Positions 1 through 8,830 of a stretch of 39,185 nt of DNA are shown in pieces. The DNA is from Desulfarculaceae bacterium. GTDB lineage: Bacteria; Desulfobacterota; Desulfarculia; Desulfarculales; Desulfarculaceae. The first letter of the stretch is position 1. Every line of letters starts with the position of its first letter. Position numbers and translations under genes: made by a program. The notes under the pieces are model-generated. The model was not told where the DNA came from and searched no databases. It worked only from the letters and a program-made list of their open reading frames with translations. The stretch spans positions 1 to 39,185 of the forward strand of contig JAIPDO010000036.1 in the NCBI GenBank assembly GCA_021737645.1, read 5' to 3'.

Positions 1-1216
1 CCAGGGGGAAGCCGAAGGTGTCGTAGAGCTTGAAGGCGGTCTTGCCGTCCAGGGTGTCTTGTCCCTTGGCCTTGGTCTCGGCCAGGGCCTCGGAAAGCAG
101 CTTGAGCCCGGTGTCCAGGGTTTCGCCGAAGCGCTCCTCCTCGCCGCTGATCACCTTGTCCACAAAGGCCCTGGAGTCGTACAGGCCGGGATAGGCCCCG
201 CGCATCTCGTTCATGACCACCCCGGCCACCTGATGCAAAAACGGCCCGGTGAGGCCCAGCTTGCGCCCGTGGCGGGCGGCGCGGCGGAGGATGCGCCGGA
301 GCACGTAGCCCCGGCCCTCGTTGGAGGGCAGGACGCCGTCGCCCACCAGAACGGTGCAGGCCCGGGCATGATCGGCGATGACCCTCAGGCTCACGTCGCT
401 TTCTTCGTCATCGCCTCTGGCCACCCCGGCCAACTGGCTGGTGAAGTCCATGATGGGCGTGAACAGGTCGCTGTCGTAGTTGGAGGTGAAGCCCTGCACC
501 GTGGCCGCGATGCGCTCCAGGCCCATGCCCGTGTCGATGGATGGCCTCGGCAGGGGAGTCATCTTGCCGCTGGCGTCGCGCTCGTACTGCATGAACACCA
601 GGTTCCACAGCTCCAGATAGCGGTCGCAGTCGCAGCCCACCGCGCAGTCGTCGCGGCCGCAGCCCATCTGTGGGCCCTGGTCGATGTGAATCTCCGAGCA
701 AGGGCCGCAGGGGCCGGTGTCGCCCATGGCCCAGAAGTTTTCTTCCTCGCCCAGGCGCACGATGCGCTCGGGGCGTACCCCCACCTCGCTCTCCCACAGC
801 CGGGCCGCATCGTCGTCTTCGGTGTACACGCTGACCCACAGGTCCTCGGGGTTCAAGCCATAGCCCTGGGTGAGAAGCTCCCAGGCGAACACCACCGCTT
901 TTTCCTTGAAGTAGTCGCCGAAGCTGAAGTTGCCCAACATCTCGAAAAAGGTGTGATGGCGAGGGGTGCGGCCCACGTTTTCCAGGTCATTGTGCTTGCC
1001 GCTGACCCGGAAGCATTTTTGGCAGGTGGTGGCCCGGTTATAAGGCCGCTTCTCCTGGCCGGTGAAGACGTTCTTAAACTGGACCATGCCCGCGTTGGTG
1101 AACAACAGGCTGGGGTCGTCGGCGGGCACCACGCTGGAGCTTTTCACCAACTGGTGCTGCTGTTTGACGAAGTAGTCCAGAAATTGCTGACGAATCTCGT
1201 TGCCGGTCTTGGCCAT
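1..1216 (-). CDS. alaS: Alanyl-tRNA synthetase, N-terminal part (truncated by window edge)
   Basis: Charges tRNA-Ala with alanine in the cytoplasm. The minus-strand frame is open from an ATG at 1216 to the window edge and gives about 405 residues of a family of roughly 870-880, so the editing and C-Ala domains lie outside. The start [16 protein letters not shown], the segment [15 protein letters not shown], the [19 protein letters not shown] stretch, the [18 protein letters not shown] motif and [15 protein letters not shown] are hallmarks of the class II AlaRS catalytic core. It lies 30 nt after the recA stop, in the position usual for Proteobacteria, but recX, which often sits between them, is absent. 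A GGGAG lies about 11 nt upstream of the ATG. It is probably co-transcribed from the cinA promoter. The reading is certain for the part seen. Confidence 0.97.
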   Translation of the reverse strand, partial: MAKTGNEIRQQFLDYFVKQQHQLVKSSSVVPADDPSLLFTNAGMVQFKNVFTGQEKRPYNRATTCQKCFRVSGKHNDLENVGRTPRHHTFFEMLGNFSFGDYFKEKAVVFAWELLTQGYGLNPEDLWVSVYTEDDDAARLWESEVGVRPERIVRLGEEENFWAMGDTGPCGPCSEIHIDQGPQMGCGRDDCAVGCDCDRYLELWNLVFMQYERDASGKMTPLPRPSIDTGMGLERIAATVQGFTSNYDSDLFTPIMDFTSQLAGVARGDDEESDVSLRVIADHARACTVLVGDGVLPSNEGRGYVLRRILRRAARHGRKLGLTGPFLHQVAGVVMNEMRGAYPGLYDSRAFVDKVISGEEERFGETLDTGLKLLSEALAETKAKGQDTLDGKTAFKLYDTFGFPL

Positions 1217-1246
1217 GGGCTTATGCGCTCCCTAATCGCCGGGGGG

Positions 1247-2290
1247 CTACTGGGCCGGGTTTTCCGGCTCTTCGGCGGCCGGGGGCAAAAGCCCCAGCTT
1301 GGTCTTGAGCCGGGTGAATACTTCTTGGTAAATCTCGGGGGTCTCGGCCAGGAATTTGGTGGCGTTGTCCCGCCCCTGGCCCATGCGCTCGTCGCCGTAG
1401 GAGTACCAGGCCCCGCTCTTGGTCACGATGTCCGCCTCCACCCCCATGTCCAGCATCTCTCCCAGGCTGTTGATGCCCTGGCCGAAGAGGATGTCGAACT
1501 CGGCCTGCTTAAACGGCGGAGCCACCTTGTTTTTGACCACCTTGACCCTGGTGCGGTTGCCCACATCGGCGTCGCCGGACTTGATCTTGCCGATGCGCCG
1601 TATGTCCAGGCGCAGGCTGGCGTAGAACTTCAGCGCGTTGCCGCCGGTGGTGGTTTCCGGGCTGCCGAACATCACTCCGATTTTCATGCGGATCTGGTTG
1701 ATGAAAATCAGCGAGGTGCGGCTCTTGGCCAGGACGCTGGTGAGTTTGCGCATGGCTTGGCTCATCAGGCGGGCCTGCAGGCCCACGTGGCTGTCGCCCA
1801 TCTCGCCTTCCAGCTCGGCCTTGGGCACCAGGGCGGCCACCGAGTCGATCACCAACACGTCCACTCCGCCGCTGCGCACCAGGATCTCGGCGATGTCCAA
1901 GGCCTGCTCGCCGGTGTCGGGCTGGCTGACCAGCAGCTCGTCCACGTTTACCCCCAGCTTGCGGGCGTAGCCCACGTCCAGGGCGTGCTCCGCGTCGATG
2001 AAGGCGGCCACGCCGCCGGCCTTTTGGGCCTCGGCGATCACATGCAGGGTCAAAGTGGTTTTGCCCGAAGACTCGGGGCCGTAGATTTCGGTTATGCGGC
2101 CACGGGGCACTCCGCCCACGCCGGTGGCGATGTCCAGCCCCAGGGAGCCGGTGGAGATGGCGGGCACATCCTGAGCGGCTTCGCCGCTGCCCAGGCGCAT
2201 GATGGCGCCCTTGCCGAAGTTGCGCTCGATTTGCTTGAGCGCGCTGTCCACCGCTTTGTCTCGCTGGCTGCGGGTGTTGTTGTCGGCCAT
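1247..2290 (-). CDS. recA: Recombinase RecA
   Basis: ATP-dependent strand-exchange protein for homologous recombination and co-protease for LexA in the SOS response. The 347 residues match normal RecA length. Walker A GPESSGKT is at residues 71-78, and the [23 protein letters not shown] stretch (Walker B and loop L1) and the loop L2 region [30 protein letters not shown] are intact. The ATG at 2290 follows a strong GGGAGG. It starts 22 nt after the thpR stop, so it is an internal gene of a cinA-thpR-recA-alaS operon. I see no E. coli-type LexA box (CTG-N10-CAG) directly upstream, so DNA-damage control, if any, would act at the cinA promoter or through a different box. Confidence 0.98.
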   Translation of the reverse strand: MADNNTRSQRDKAVDSALKQIERNFGKGAIMRLGSGEAAQDVPAISTGSLGLDIATGVGGVPRGRITEIYGPESSGKTTLTLHVIAEAQKAGGVAAFIDAEHALDVGYARKLGVNVDELLVSQPDTGEQALDIAEILVRSGGVDVLVIDSVAALVPKAELEGEMGDSHVGLQARLMSQAMRKLTSVLAKSRTSLIFINQIRMKIGVMFGSPETTTGGNALKFYASLRLDIRRIGKIKSGDADVGNRTRVKVVKNKVAPPFKQAEFDILFGQGINSLGEMLDMGVEADIVTKSGAWYSYGDERMGQGRDNATKFLAETPEIYQEVFTRLKTKLGLLPPAAEEPENPAQ

Positions 2291-2312
2291 GGATACCTCC
2301 CGTTGCCCCGGC

Positions 2313-2888
2313 TTAGGCCAGGGTTACGCGGTGCAAAGGCTCATAAATTGGCCCCGACTTGGTCAGGGTGCTTTTCATCAATACCGCCTGGTCCGCCTTG
2401 AACGAGGGGCCGGCGGCGGTTGCCAGGGCCGCCAGGGCCCGGCTCAGCGGCGCGGTGGAGGGCGCCTTGGCCCCTTTGCGGGGGCGGCGCACCCGCCCCA
2501 AGGTGAGGTGGGGCCTAAAGGCCCGATCCTCGGGGGCAAAGCCCAGGGGCTCCAGGGCCGTCTGCACCGCCTGGGCCATCTGGGCCACCTGCTCCGTTTG
2601 GCCCCCCAGGCCCAGCCACACCACCCGTGGCGCGCGGGCCTTGGGAAAGGCCCCGCAACCCACGACGCTAAGGCCGGGGGCGCCTCGCCCGGCGCAGGCG
2701 CTCTCCAAGGCTGTGATTATATCCGCCGTGGCGCCGGGGTCCACCTCGCCCAGGAATTTGAGGGTTAGGTGGAGGTTCATCGGCTCCACCCATTTTACAT
2801 CAGCCCCGCTGGGTTTTAGCTCTTTGATCAGCCCGGCGGCAAACTCTTTCACCTCCAGGGGCATCTCAAGGGCGATGAAGGAACGCAT
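2313..2888 (-). CDS. thpR: RNA 2',3'-cyclic phosphodiesterase (LigT/ThpR family)
   Basis: Member of the 2H phosphoesterase superfamily, which hydrolyses 2',3'-cyclic phosphates of RNA and can ligate tRNA halves in vitro. The 191-residue protein carries both diagnostic HxT motifs: HLT at residues 40-42 and HLT at 127-129. The N-terminus ([10 protein letters not shown]) is typical. The ATG at 2888 lies inside the 3' end of cinA (23-nt overlap) and has a GGAGG just upstream within cinA, so translation is probably coupled. Genes of this family commonly adjoin cinA and recA in this group of bacteria. The cellular substrate is not known from the sequence. Confidence 0.93.
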   Translation of the reverse strand: MRSFIALEMPLEVKEFAAGLIKELKPSGADVKWVEPMNLHLTLKFLGEVDPGATADIITALESACAGRGAPGLSVVGCGAFPKARAPRVVWLGLGGQTEQVAQMAQAVQTALEPLGFAPEDRAFRPHLTLGRVRRPRKGAKAPSTAPLSRALAALATAAGPSFKADQAVLMKSTLTKSGPIYEPLHRVTLA

Positions 2889-4119
2889 GGTCCTCCAGGT
2901 AGCGGCGCAGCATGTCCAGGGCGGTCCAGGCGCTTTGCAGCTTAACCTGCCCCCGGCTGCCCATGAAGCGCCGGTGCACGGTCTTCACCCCGCCCTCGGC
3001 GGCCAGGCCGAAATAAACCGTGCCCACCGGCTTGTCCGGGGTGCCGCCGGTTGGCCCGGCGATGCCGGTGACCGCCAGCCCCAGGTCCACCCCGGACTCC
3101 AGGCGGGCTCCGCCGGCCATCTGGGCCGCGGTTTCCGGGCTTACCGCCCCAAAGCGCTCCAAGACCTTGGCCTCCACCCCCAACAGCTCCATCTTGGCCC
3201 GGTTGGAGTAGGTCACCAGGCCCCGGTCCAAAAAGTCGCTGGCCCCGGCCACCCCGGTGATCAGGTGGCCGATGAGACCGCCGGTGCAGGATTCGGCCAG
3301 GGCCAGGGTCAGCTCCTCGGCGATCATGCGCTGGGCCACGGCGCCGGCCAGACTCTCATCGCCTTGGGCCACCACCTTGCCCTTAAGGCGGTGGGCCGCC
3401 TCATCGTAGAGCTCGTTCAGCAAGACCTCGCCTTGGTGAGGCTCGGCGGTGCGCAGGCTCAGCAGCACCTCCTCGGCCGGGAACACCGGGTAAAAGCCCA
3501 CCGACACCTCGGGGTAGCCGGCGGTCAGACCGTCCAGGCGCTGGGCGATCTCGCTCTCCCCCAGGCCGAACACGGTGAACTTTTGGCTCACCATCACCTC
3601 TTGGGGCGCAAAAAAACGCATTAGGTCCGGCAGCACCTGGCGCTCCAGCAGGCGGTGGTTCTCCGCCGGAATGCCCGGCAAAAAATAAACCGGTTGCCCG
3701 GCCGGGGTGGTGAGCATGAACCCGGCGCAGCTCTTGTCCAGCACCTTGGCCCCCCGGGGAAGCTGAGCCATGCGCTCCACTCCGGGCGGCACTGCCCGGC
3801 CCACCGCCTCGAAGCACTCCCTGAGGTTTTGGATCATGCGGCGGCTCTCGGCGATCTCCAGGCCGAAGTGCCGGGCCGCGGCCTGGGCGGTGATATCGTC
3901 CTCGGTGGAGCCCAGCCCTCCGCTGACCACCACGAAGTCCGCCTGCGCGAGGGCCTGGTCCAGGGCTCCGGCGATGGCCTGCATGTCGTCGCCCACCCAG
4001 ATGGCCGAGGTGATCACAAAACCCAAGGGGCTCAGGCGGGACATGGCAAAACGCGAGTTTTGCTCCGCCACCCGGCCGCTGACCAGCTCGTCGCCGATGC
4101 AGATTATGACCCCGCGCAT
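2866..4119 (-). CDS. cinA: CinA family protein (MoCF-like domain plus nicotinamide-nucleotide amidase domain)
   Basis: The 417-residue protein has the two usual CinA domains. The N-terminal molybdopterin-binding-like fold carries SGGLGSTEDDIT at residues 66-77, with Ser where many homologues have Pro. The C-terminal PncC-type amidase has the LALAESCTGGLIGHLITGVAGAS motif, which deamidates NMN in pyridine nucleotide recycling. The N-terminal domain is an ADP-ribose/CoA-type pyrophosphatase in some homologues. Length is normal. The ATG at 4119 has a GAGG upstream. It heads the cinA-thpR-recA-alaS unit, with a likely sigma-70 promoter at 4185-4213. The link to recA recalls the competence- and damage-inducible cinA-recA operons of other bacteria, but natural competence is not shown here. 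Confidence 0.95.
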   Translation of the reverse strand: MRGVIICIGDELVSGRVAEQNSRFAMSRLSPLGFVITSAIWVGDDMQAIAGALDQALAQADFVVVSGGLGSTEDDITAQAAARHFGLEIAESRRMIQNLRECFEAVGRAVPPGVERMAQLPRGAKVLDKSCAGFMLTTPAGQPVYFLPGIPAENHRLLERQVLPDLMRFFAPQEVMVSQKFTVFGLGESEIAQRLDGLTAGYPEVSVGFYPVFPAEEVLLSLRTAEPHQGEVLLNELYDEAAHRLKGKVVAQGDESLAGAVAQRMIAEELTLALAESCTGGLIGHLITGVAGASDFLDRGLVTYSNRAKMELLGVEAKVLERFGAVSPETAAQMAGGARLESGVDLGLAVTGIAGPTGGTPDKPVGTVYFGLAAEGGVKTVHRRFMGSRGQVKLQSAWTALDMLRRYLEDHAFLHRP

Positions 4120-4413
4120 ATGCCTCGCGCCCCCTGGGCCGGGTCTGGCAACCCGCCCGTACCTCGTTGAAAATCCAGTTTTTCAAGCTATCAAGGGTGG
4201 TGTTTTTTGTCAACCGGGAGGGACGCTATGGCTGGCTGGGGGAATGCCTGCAAGGATGGCGACGAACTTTGGCTAGGAGGGTTTGGCTCCGGCGCCCACC
4301 TCAAAGACTCACATTGCCCTCCCTTGCAACTGAATCTTTCGTCAATAAATCTGGAGGGAGCATCAGTTCGTAGCTGATCCTCACATGCCCGTGCAGTTTT
4401 CCAGTGTGGCAAC
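4120..4413. other. Intergenic stretch between the HisKA gene and cinA
   Basis: This 294-bp gap holds the cinA promoter but no convincing gene. Short open frames here have no ribosome binding site or recognisable product. I see no strong intrinsic terminator after the HisKA-protein gene. Confidence 0.5.
4185..4213 (-). promoter_or_regulatory. Sigma-70-type promoter of the cinA-thpR-recA-alaS operon
   Basis: On the minus strand a perfect -35 TTGACA (4208-4213) is followed after 17 bp by TAGCTT (4185-4190). Transcription would start near 4178, giving a leader of about 60 nt before the cinA ATG. The -10 is a weak match, so the call rests mostly on the -35, the spacing and the position. Confidence 0.55.
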
Positions 4414-5631
4414 TCAATCTTTGTCCTTGATCGAGTCATCTAGGTCGAGGATCGAAGAGTTGCCCACGTAACCTTTGGTCCTGTAAGCATTTATCTTGTC
4501 TAATTTCCTGATGATATCGGAAAGATTCTTCGCGGCGGCGACGATTTGGCCGAGCTGTGTGTTTTGCTCTGGAGTGACTTCGGAGTCTAAGAGTATAAGC
4601 TCGGCCATGCCCATTATGACCTGAAGGGGTTGACCTAGTTCATGATAAACCATGCCTACGGTTTCCAGGGCGGCTTGCAGCTTTTCGCGCTCTATTAAAA
4701 TACGTTGTTCGTTCTTGAGTGGAGTGAGATCTTCGAGAATAATTATTAATCCCGAGAATTTTTCACTAATATCAAGGCCACGAGTTATCCTAATTCCTAT
4801 AGCTTTATTTTCGCCGGAGTAATTCACTTCCTTTTCGGTGTAAAAATCCCCCACTCCCTTTTGGTTGTAATGGGGGATTTCCTTTTTAATCCAATCCAAT
4901 AGATCGAAAAGGCCGGTTTCGCCCGCAAGGGCGGCGCCGGAATCGCCCTCGGGTTCCCTTGCGCCGGGTCCACCGGCGGCCGGTTTTTGTTCGGGCATGG
5001 AATAATAATGGCTGCCGGCTATGGCTTGCCCGTGGAAAAACTTAGCCGCGGCCAAGTTCATGTTTTCCACCTCGTTGGCTGCGTTGAAGATGATAACCGG
5101 AACAGGGATGCTTTCGAAAATGGTGAGGTACTTATTCTTCTCGTTGGTCATCAAACGATTATTGACTTGTAACTCCTGAATGGCCCGGTCGGAGTCCCCG
5201 CCTGCCCATTCGGTGCAAAAACCAATCTCCACGCGGTCGAAAGTTCTATTGATGAAAAGGGCATAGCGTTCCTTTTCCGGTGAGGGAATTTCCTGGGAGT
5301 CCAGCAGGTCAAGGTAGGACTGGCGGTAGTACTTCATCAGTCCCAAAAACATGGAAAGGGACACTCCCCTTTCCCTGTGCCTTTGGGCCTCGACAATGCC
5401 AAACCGGGCCACCGGGTCAAAAGTTAAATTTTCATCCGGCGACAGCTCGGGAATGTCTGGATAGTGAGCGAGTGCCTCCAGGATGGATTCCGAAAGCCCG
5501 GATATGGACAAGCGCCAAGCTTCCACCAACGTTGAGGTGTAAAGGGTGTATCCACGCTCCTTGGCATAGCTCAGGACCCGGGACATCAGCCAGTCTTCGC
5601 TATCTTTTATTATCTGGGAAAGTCGTTTCAT
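4414..5631 (-). CDS. PAS-HisKA signalling protein lacking a histidine kinase ATPase domain
   Basis: The 405-residue protein has an N-terminal helical domain (about residues 10-145, resembling the RsbRD N-terminal or related sensor domains), a PAS-like domain (about 165-305, ending in GLIIILEDLTPLKNEQ) and a HisKA dimerisation/phosphoacceptor helix pair with the H-box YHELGQPLQ (phosphorylatable His at 330). It stops at residue 405, and no HATPase_c N, G1 or G2 box follows in any frame. It therefore cannot autophosphorylate alone; it could be a phosphotransfer partner, a dimerisation partner or a degenerate kinase. I recall similar HisKA-only proteins with a YVG..I.DLD tail in this phylum, which argues against a recent truncation. 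Base composition is clearly more AT-rich than its neighbours, suggesting transfer or relaxed codon use. No response regulator gene adjoins it. Confidence 0.8.
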   Translation of the reverse strand: MKRLSQIIKDSEDWLMSRVLSYAKERGYTLYTSTLVEAWRLSISGLSESILEALAHYPDIPELSPDENLTFDPVARFGIVEAQRHRERGVSLSMFLGLMKYYRQSYLDLLDSQEIPSPEKERYALFINRTFDRVEIGFCTEWAGGDSDRAIQELQVNNRLMTNEKNKYLTIFESIPVPVIIFNAANEVENMNLAAAKFFHGQAIAGSHYYSMPEQKPAAGGPGAREPEGDSGAALAGETGLFDLLDWIKKEIPHYNQKGVGDFYTEKEVNYSGENKAIGIRITRGLDISEKFSGLIIILEDLTPLKNEQRILIEREKLQAALETVGMVYHELGQPLQVIMGMAELILLDSEVTPEQNTQLGQIVAAAKNLSDIIRKLDKINAYRTKGYVGNSSILDLDDSIKDKD

Positions 5632-5676
5632 CTTTTGTGGCCTGCATGTGGGAGATTAATTATCATCCTAATTCTT

Positions 5677-5705
5677 ATTATATGGCTGCCGCTGCCGCTG
5701 TTGAA
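5677..5705 (-). promoter_or_regulatory. Sigma-70-type promoter of the HisKA gene
   Basis: Minus strand: consensus -10 TATAAT (5677-5682), 17-bp spacer, weak -35 TTCAAC (5700-5705). It lies in the AT-rich divergent region, about 45 bp upstream of the gene's ATG at 5631. Confidence 0.5.
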
Positions 5706-5739
5706 TTAAATTAACCTGAACCCAACCCCGGAGGAACCT

Positions 5740-5934
5740 ATGCGTTGGTGCGACCTTAGCTGCCCGGATGCCGATTTTCCCAAAGAAGACGCGGTCGACG
5801 GCGCCGGAAGCTGCCGCACCTTCGCCGCCCTGTATTGCGCCAAGCTGAAGCGTTTGGTGGCCAAAAACGCGCCCTGCGCGGCCGAGGCCATGGCGCAGGG
5901 CGAAAAGGAAGGGAAGGGCGGGGACCAGGCCTAG
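5740..5934 (+). CDS. Small cysteine-rich protein of unknown function
   Basis: The 64-residue protein has four cysteines in a C-x3-C ... C-x7-C arrangement (residues 4, 8, 25, 33) plus Cys46, and the conserved-looking segment AVDGAGSCRTFAALYC. I believe similar short proteins occur in related Desulfobacterota, but I cannot name the family. A textbook GGAGG at 5730-5734 sits five bases before the ATG, the best evidence that this is real. It is transcribed divergently from the HisKA gene and converges on the DUF1178 gene: the two stop codons share the same CTAG (5931-5934). Metal binding is plausible from the cysteines but not shown. It has no signal peptide or membrane segment. Confidence 0.75.
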   Translation: MRWCDLSCPDADFPKEDAVDGAGSCRTFAALYCAKLKRLVAKNAPCAAEAMAQGEKEGKGGDQA

Positions 5935-6356
5935 TCTTCCTCCTCACCGCTGTCGGCCGGGGCGGGCTCCTCGGGCCCTACCTTGAAGAACTCCACCCCT
6001 TCCTCCTTGAGCACCTTTTCTTCCTCGGCGGTGGACACCCCCCGGATATTGCGCGCCTCGCTGGCCCCGTAATGGATCTTCAGGGCCTCCTTGGCGAACT
6101 GGGGCCCCACGTCCTCGAAGTTTTCCACGAAATAGCGCTTAAGGGATTGGCCCAGGAGTTGGGCCGCTTTTTCCTGGTCAATGCTGCTACTGGCCTTGGC
6201 TATGCCAAAGGACGAAGGAACCCTCCGGACTTGGGCGCTGCCGCACACCGGACAAGAAACCAAGCCCTTTTTGATCTGCCGCTGGAGATCCTTGAGGTCT
6301 TCGAACCAGCCCTCGAAGGAGTGCTCCTGGTCGCATTGCAGGTCGAACACTATCAT
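5931..6356 (-). CDS. DUF1178 family protein
   Basis: The 141-residue protein begins MIVFDLQCDQEHSFEGWFED and has CPVCGSAQVRRVPSSFGI, the layout of DUF1178: an N-terminal Cys/His zinc-ribbon-like module (Cys8 and the CPVC pair) followed by a helical region. The tail is rich in Glu and Asp. Function is unknown; the zinc-ribbon suggests nucleic-acid or protein binding. ATG at 6356 follows GAGG. It lies 43 bp downstream of the tRNA methyltransferase gene on the same strand, so co-transcription is likely. Confidence 0.88.
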   Translation of the reverse strand: MIVFDLQCDQEHSFEGWFEDLKDLQRQIKKGLVSCPVCGSAQVRRVPSSFGIAKASSSIDQEKAAQLLGQSLKRYFVENFEDVGPQFAKEALKIHYGASEARNIRGVSTAEEEKVLKEEGVEFFKVGPEEPAPADSGEEED

Positions 6357-6399
6357 TGCGCGCCTCTAAGTCCTTTGTATCACAGGCCGGTAGCCCTTG

Positions 6400-7218
6400 C
6401 TAGTCGGACGGGGGCAGCCAGCGGCGTCGGCCGGTGACGATAAAGCCGGTGTGGCCGCGCATGGTGTGTTTGGGGCGCACCGAGGGAGGCCGCGCGTGCC
6501 AGTAGCGCTGCAAGGCCTCAAAGGCGGTGGGCATGCAAAAAAGGCGTTCTCCGCTCAGGGCGTCCATCTGACGCATTAGCTGCATGGCGGTGGGCAGGTA
6601 GGCCGTCCAGATGCCGCCGGGCAAGATGGCCTCCGAGGCGTGGTTGATGAGGTCCCAGGGCTCGGGGATGTCGCTGAACATGCGGTCGCATTGGTGGCCG
6701 TCAAAGCCTTCGGCGATGGGGTCGGCCAACACCGGCTCCCAGTGCTCCAGATACTCCGGGCCCAGGTACAGGGAGATGTTTTTTCGGGTGCGGTTCAGGT
6801 GGTCCAGGCGCAGGTCGTAGCTGGTCAGGTGGCCACTGTTGCCCAGGGCGCGCAGCAGGGCCATGGTGAAGGCGCCGTGCCCCACCCCAACCTCGATGAT
6901 GTTCATGCCCGGAGCCACGTCGCCGTAGAACAGCAGCAGCGCCTGGTCCTTGGGGTAGATGACCTGGGCCTCCCGGGGCATGGTCATCACTATCTGCTCC
7001 ATGGTGGGATAAAACACCAGGTATCGCCGCCGCTGAGGGGTGACCAGCAGCTCGCCGTCGTGCAGGGCGGCCACGGTGTCGTAGCTGAAGTTTTCGCCCT
7101 TCAGGCGCACCACGCGCCCGGGCTCGGGCACCTGGATCAGGTGCTGCCGGTCCTTTTCGTCCACCAGGACCAGATGCCGCCCCGGCGGGTGGGGGCTGGG
7201 TGTGTTTTCGTGGGGCAA
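6400..7218 (-). CDS. trmI: tRNA (adenine(58)-N1)-methyltransferase
   Basis: Transfers a methyl group from S-adenosylmethionine to N1 of A58 in the T-loop of tRNA. The 272-residue protein has the small N-terminal beta domain, AdoMet motif I IIEVGVGHGAF (residues 107-117) and the substrate-side motif SDIPEPW (182-188), as in TrmI. The start is a TTG at 7218, with AAGGAGG four bases upstream; no ATG fits, and later in-frame starts would cut the conserved N-terminal domain. About 157 bp separates it from the glnA stop upstream, with the glnA terminator between, so it has its own promoter, which I could not place. Confidence 0.92.
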   Translation of the reverse strand: MPHENTPSPHPPGRHLVLVDEKDRQHLIQVPEPGRVVRLKGENFSYDTVAALHDGELLVTPQRRRYLVFYPTMEQIVMTMPREAQVIYPKDQALLLFYGDVAPGMNIIEVGVGHGAFTMALLRALGNSGHLTSYDLRLDHLNRTRKNISLYLGPEYLEHWEPVLADPIAEGFDGHQCDRMFSDIPEPWDLINHASEAILPGGIWTAYLPTAMQLMRQMDALSGERLFCMPTAFEALQRYWHARPPSVRPKHTMRGHTGFIVTGRRRWLPPSD

Positions 7219-7323
7219 GGGGCCTCCTTCGCAAATAGCGGTCCCGGACGTTTCAACTTGAAGGCAACTCGCAGTCTAGGCCGATTTATAGCCTATGCCC
7301 GCGCGCATTAAAAGGCCCATGGC

Positions 7324-7354
7324 AAAAAAACCGGGGGGCCAACAGGCCCCCCGG
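7324..7354 (-). terminator. Rho-independent terminator of glnA
   Basis: Perfect 10-bp stem CCGGGGGGCC / GGCCCCCCGG (7331-7340 and 7345-7354) with a 4-nt loop, followed on the minus strand by seven T. It sits 22 bp past the glnA stop. Confidence 0.95.
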
Positions 7355-7375
7355 CGGGGATTGCAGTCGCTTGTC

Positions 7376-8707
7376 CTACAGAATGGACAGGTAGCGGTTC
7401 AGCTCGAAGTCGGTCACGTGGGTGCGGAAGGCGTCCCATTCGGCGGTCTTGTTCTCGATGAATTTGCCGAACATGTGGTCGCCCAGGGTTTCCTTGACCA
7501 GCTGGCTCTTGGCGGTGAGCTGGATGGCTTCGCCCAGGGTGCCGGGCAGGGAGTTGATCTTGTGCTTCTTGAGCTCCTTGGGAGTCATCTCGAAGATGTC
7601 CTCTTCCACCGGAGCGGCCAGCTCGTAGCCTTCCTCGATGCCCTTGAGGCCGGCGGACAGCATCACCGCGAAGGCCAGGTAGGGGTTGCAGGAGGGGTCG
7701 GGGCAGCGCAGCTCGCAACGGGTGGCGGCTTCCTTGCCGGGCTTGTACATGGGCACCCGCACCAGGGCGGAGCGGTTGCGGCGAGCCCAGGCCACGTACA
7801 CCGGGGCCTCGTAGCCGGGCACCAGGCGCTTGTAGCTGTTTACCCACTGGGCGATGATGGAGCAGAACTCCGGAGCGTGCTTGAGCAGGCCGGCGATGTA
7901 GCTCTTGCCCTCGGGGCTCAGGCCGAACTCGTCCTTCTTGTCGAAGAACAGGTTCTTTTTGCCCTTGAACAGCGACTGGTGCACGTGCATGCCGCTACCG
8001 TTTTCGCCGAAGATGGGCTTGGGCATGAAGGTGGCGTACACGCCGTGCTTCATGGCGATTTCTTTGACGGTGAGGCGATAGGTCATGGCGTTGTCGGCCA
8101 TGCTCAGGGCGTCGGTGTAGCGCAGGTCGATTTCATGCTGGCTGGGGGCCACTTCGTGGTGGCTATACTCCACGGTGATGCCCAGTTTTTCCAGGGCCAG
8201 AATGGTGTCGCGCCGTAGGTCGCTGGCCACGTCCAGAGGGGTCAGGTCGAAGTAGCCGCCCCTGTCCAGAACCTCGGTGCCGTTGGAATCCTTGAAGTAG
8301 AAGAACTCCAGCTCCGGGCCCACGTTCATGGTCAGGCCCATGTCGGCGGCTCTTTTGAGCTGACGTTTGAGGATGTAGCGCGGGTCGCCCACGTAGGGGG
8401 TGAGGTCGGGGTTGAGCACGTCGGTGAACATGCGGGCCACGGCGCCGTCTTCTTTGTTGCGCCAGGGCAGCAGGGTGAAGGTGTTGGGATCGGGCATGGC
8501 CACCATGTCCGATTCGTCGATGCGGGCGAATCCCTGGATGGAAGAGCCGTCAAAGCCCATGCCTTCCGACATGGCCAGTTCCATTTCGCCGGGGGTTACG
8601 GCGAAGCTCTTCAGGAAGCCCAGGATGTCGGTGAACCACAGGCGAATGAACTTTACGTTGTTGTCCTTGATCGCCTTCAGGACGCCTTCCTTGGTCATTT
8701 TTGCCAT
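7376..8707 (-). CDS. glnA: Glutamine synthetase, type GSI-alpha
   Basis: Makes glutamine from glutamate, ammonia and ATP; it is the last step of the ammonium pathway encoded here. Motifs include FDGSSIQGF, the GPELEFF metal site, HHEVAPSQHEIDLRY, NGSGMHVHQSLF and NPYLAFAVML. I take the start at 8707 (443 aa), not the in-frame ATG at 8713, because AAGGAGG is nine bases from the former and three from the latter, and because MAKMTKEG aligns with the N-terminus of Bacillus GlnA. With this start Arg62 (FARIDESDM) corresponds to the feedback-inhibition arginine of GSI-alpha enzymes. The adenylylation segment of GSI-beta (NLYDLPPEE) is replaced by EEDIFEMTPKE, so GlnE-type control is not expected. 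It has its own sigma-54 promoter at 8831-8845. Confidence 0.97.
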   Translation of the reverse strand: MAKMTKEGVLKAIKDNNVKFIRLWFTDILGFLKSFAVTPGEMELAMSEGMGFDGSSIQGFARIDESDMVAMPDPNTFTLLPWRNKEDGAVARMFTDVLNPDLTPYVGDPRYILKRQLKRAADMGLTMNVGPELEFFYFKDSNGTEVLDRGGYFDLTPLDVASDLRRDTILALEKLGITVEYSHHEVAPSQHEIDLRYTDALSMADNAMTYRLTVKEIAMKHGVYATFMPKPIFGENGSGMHVHQSLFKGKKNLFFDKKDEFGLSPEGKSYIAGLLKHAPEFCSIIAQWVNSYKRLVPGYEAPVYVAWARRNRSALVRVPMYKPGKEAATRCELRCPDPSCNPYLAFAVMLSAGLKGIEEGYELAAPVEEDIFEMTPKELKKHKINSLPGTLGEAIQLTAKSQLVKETLGDHMFGKFIENKTAEWDAFRTHVTDFELNRYLSIL

Positions 8708-8802
8708 GCTCATTTTCCTCCTTGAGAACTAAATTGGCTTGACCTTGGCCGCAGTTAACGCCGTGGAAGCCGTCCGGTCCCACGTTCTCGGGCGCGGCAC
8801 TT

Positions 8803-8814
8803 TACAAATTGGTA
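8803..8814 (-). promoter_or_regulatory. Degenerate TACC-N4-GGTA element near the glnA transcription start
   Basis: TACA-AATT-GGTA differs by one base from the element found at the other nitrogen promoters. It would lie about +5 to +16 relative to the start predicted from the sigma-54 promoter. It may be chance or a weak downstream site. Confidence 0.3.
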
Positions 8815-8830
8815 GCTTCTGTTTGGCGAA

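Noticed and set aside
59..2401. Long plus-strand open frame (780 codons) opposite alaS and recA
   Set aside because: Antisense shadow caused by high GC third positions; the minus strand encodes unmistakable AlaRS and RecA.
4191..4439. 82-codon minus-strand frame after the HisKA gene, considered as a frameshifted kinase domain
   Set aside because: It contains no N, G1 or G2 box of a HATPase domain and is far too short; no ribosome binding site.
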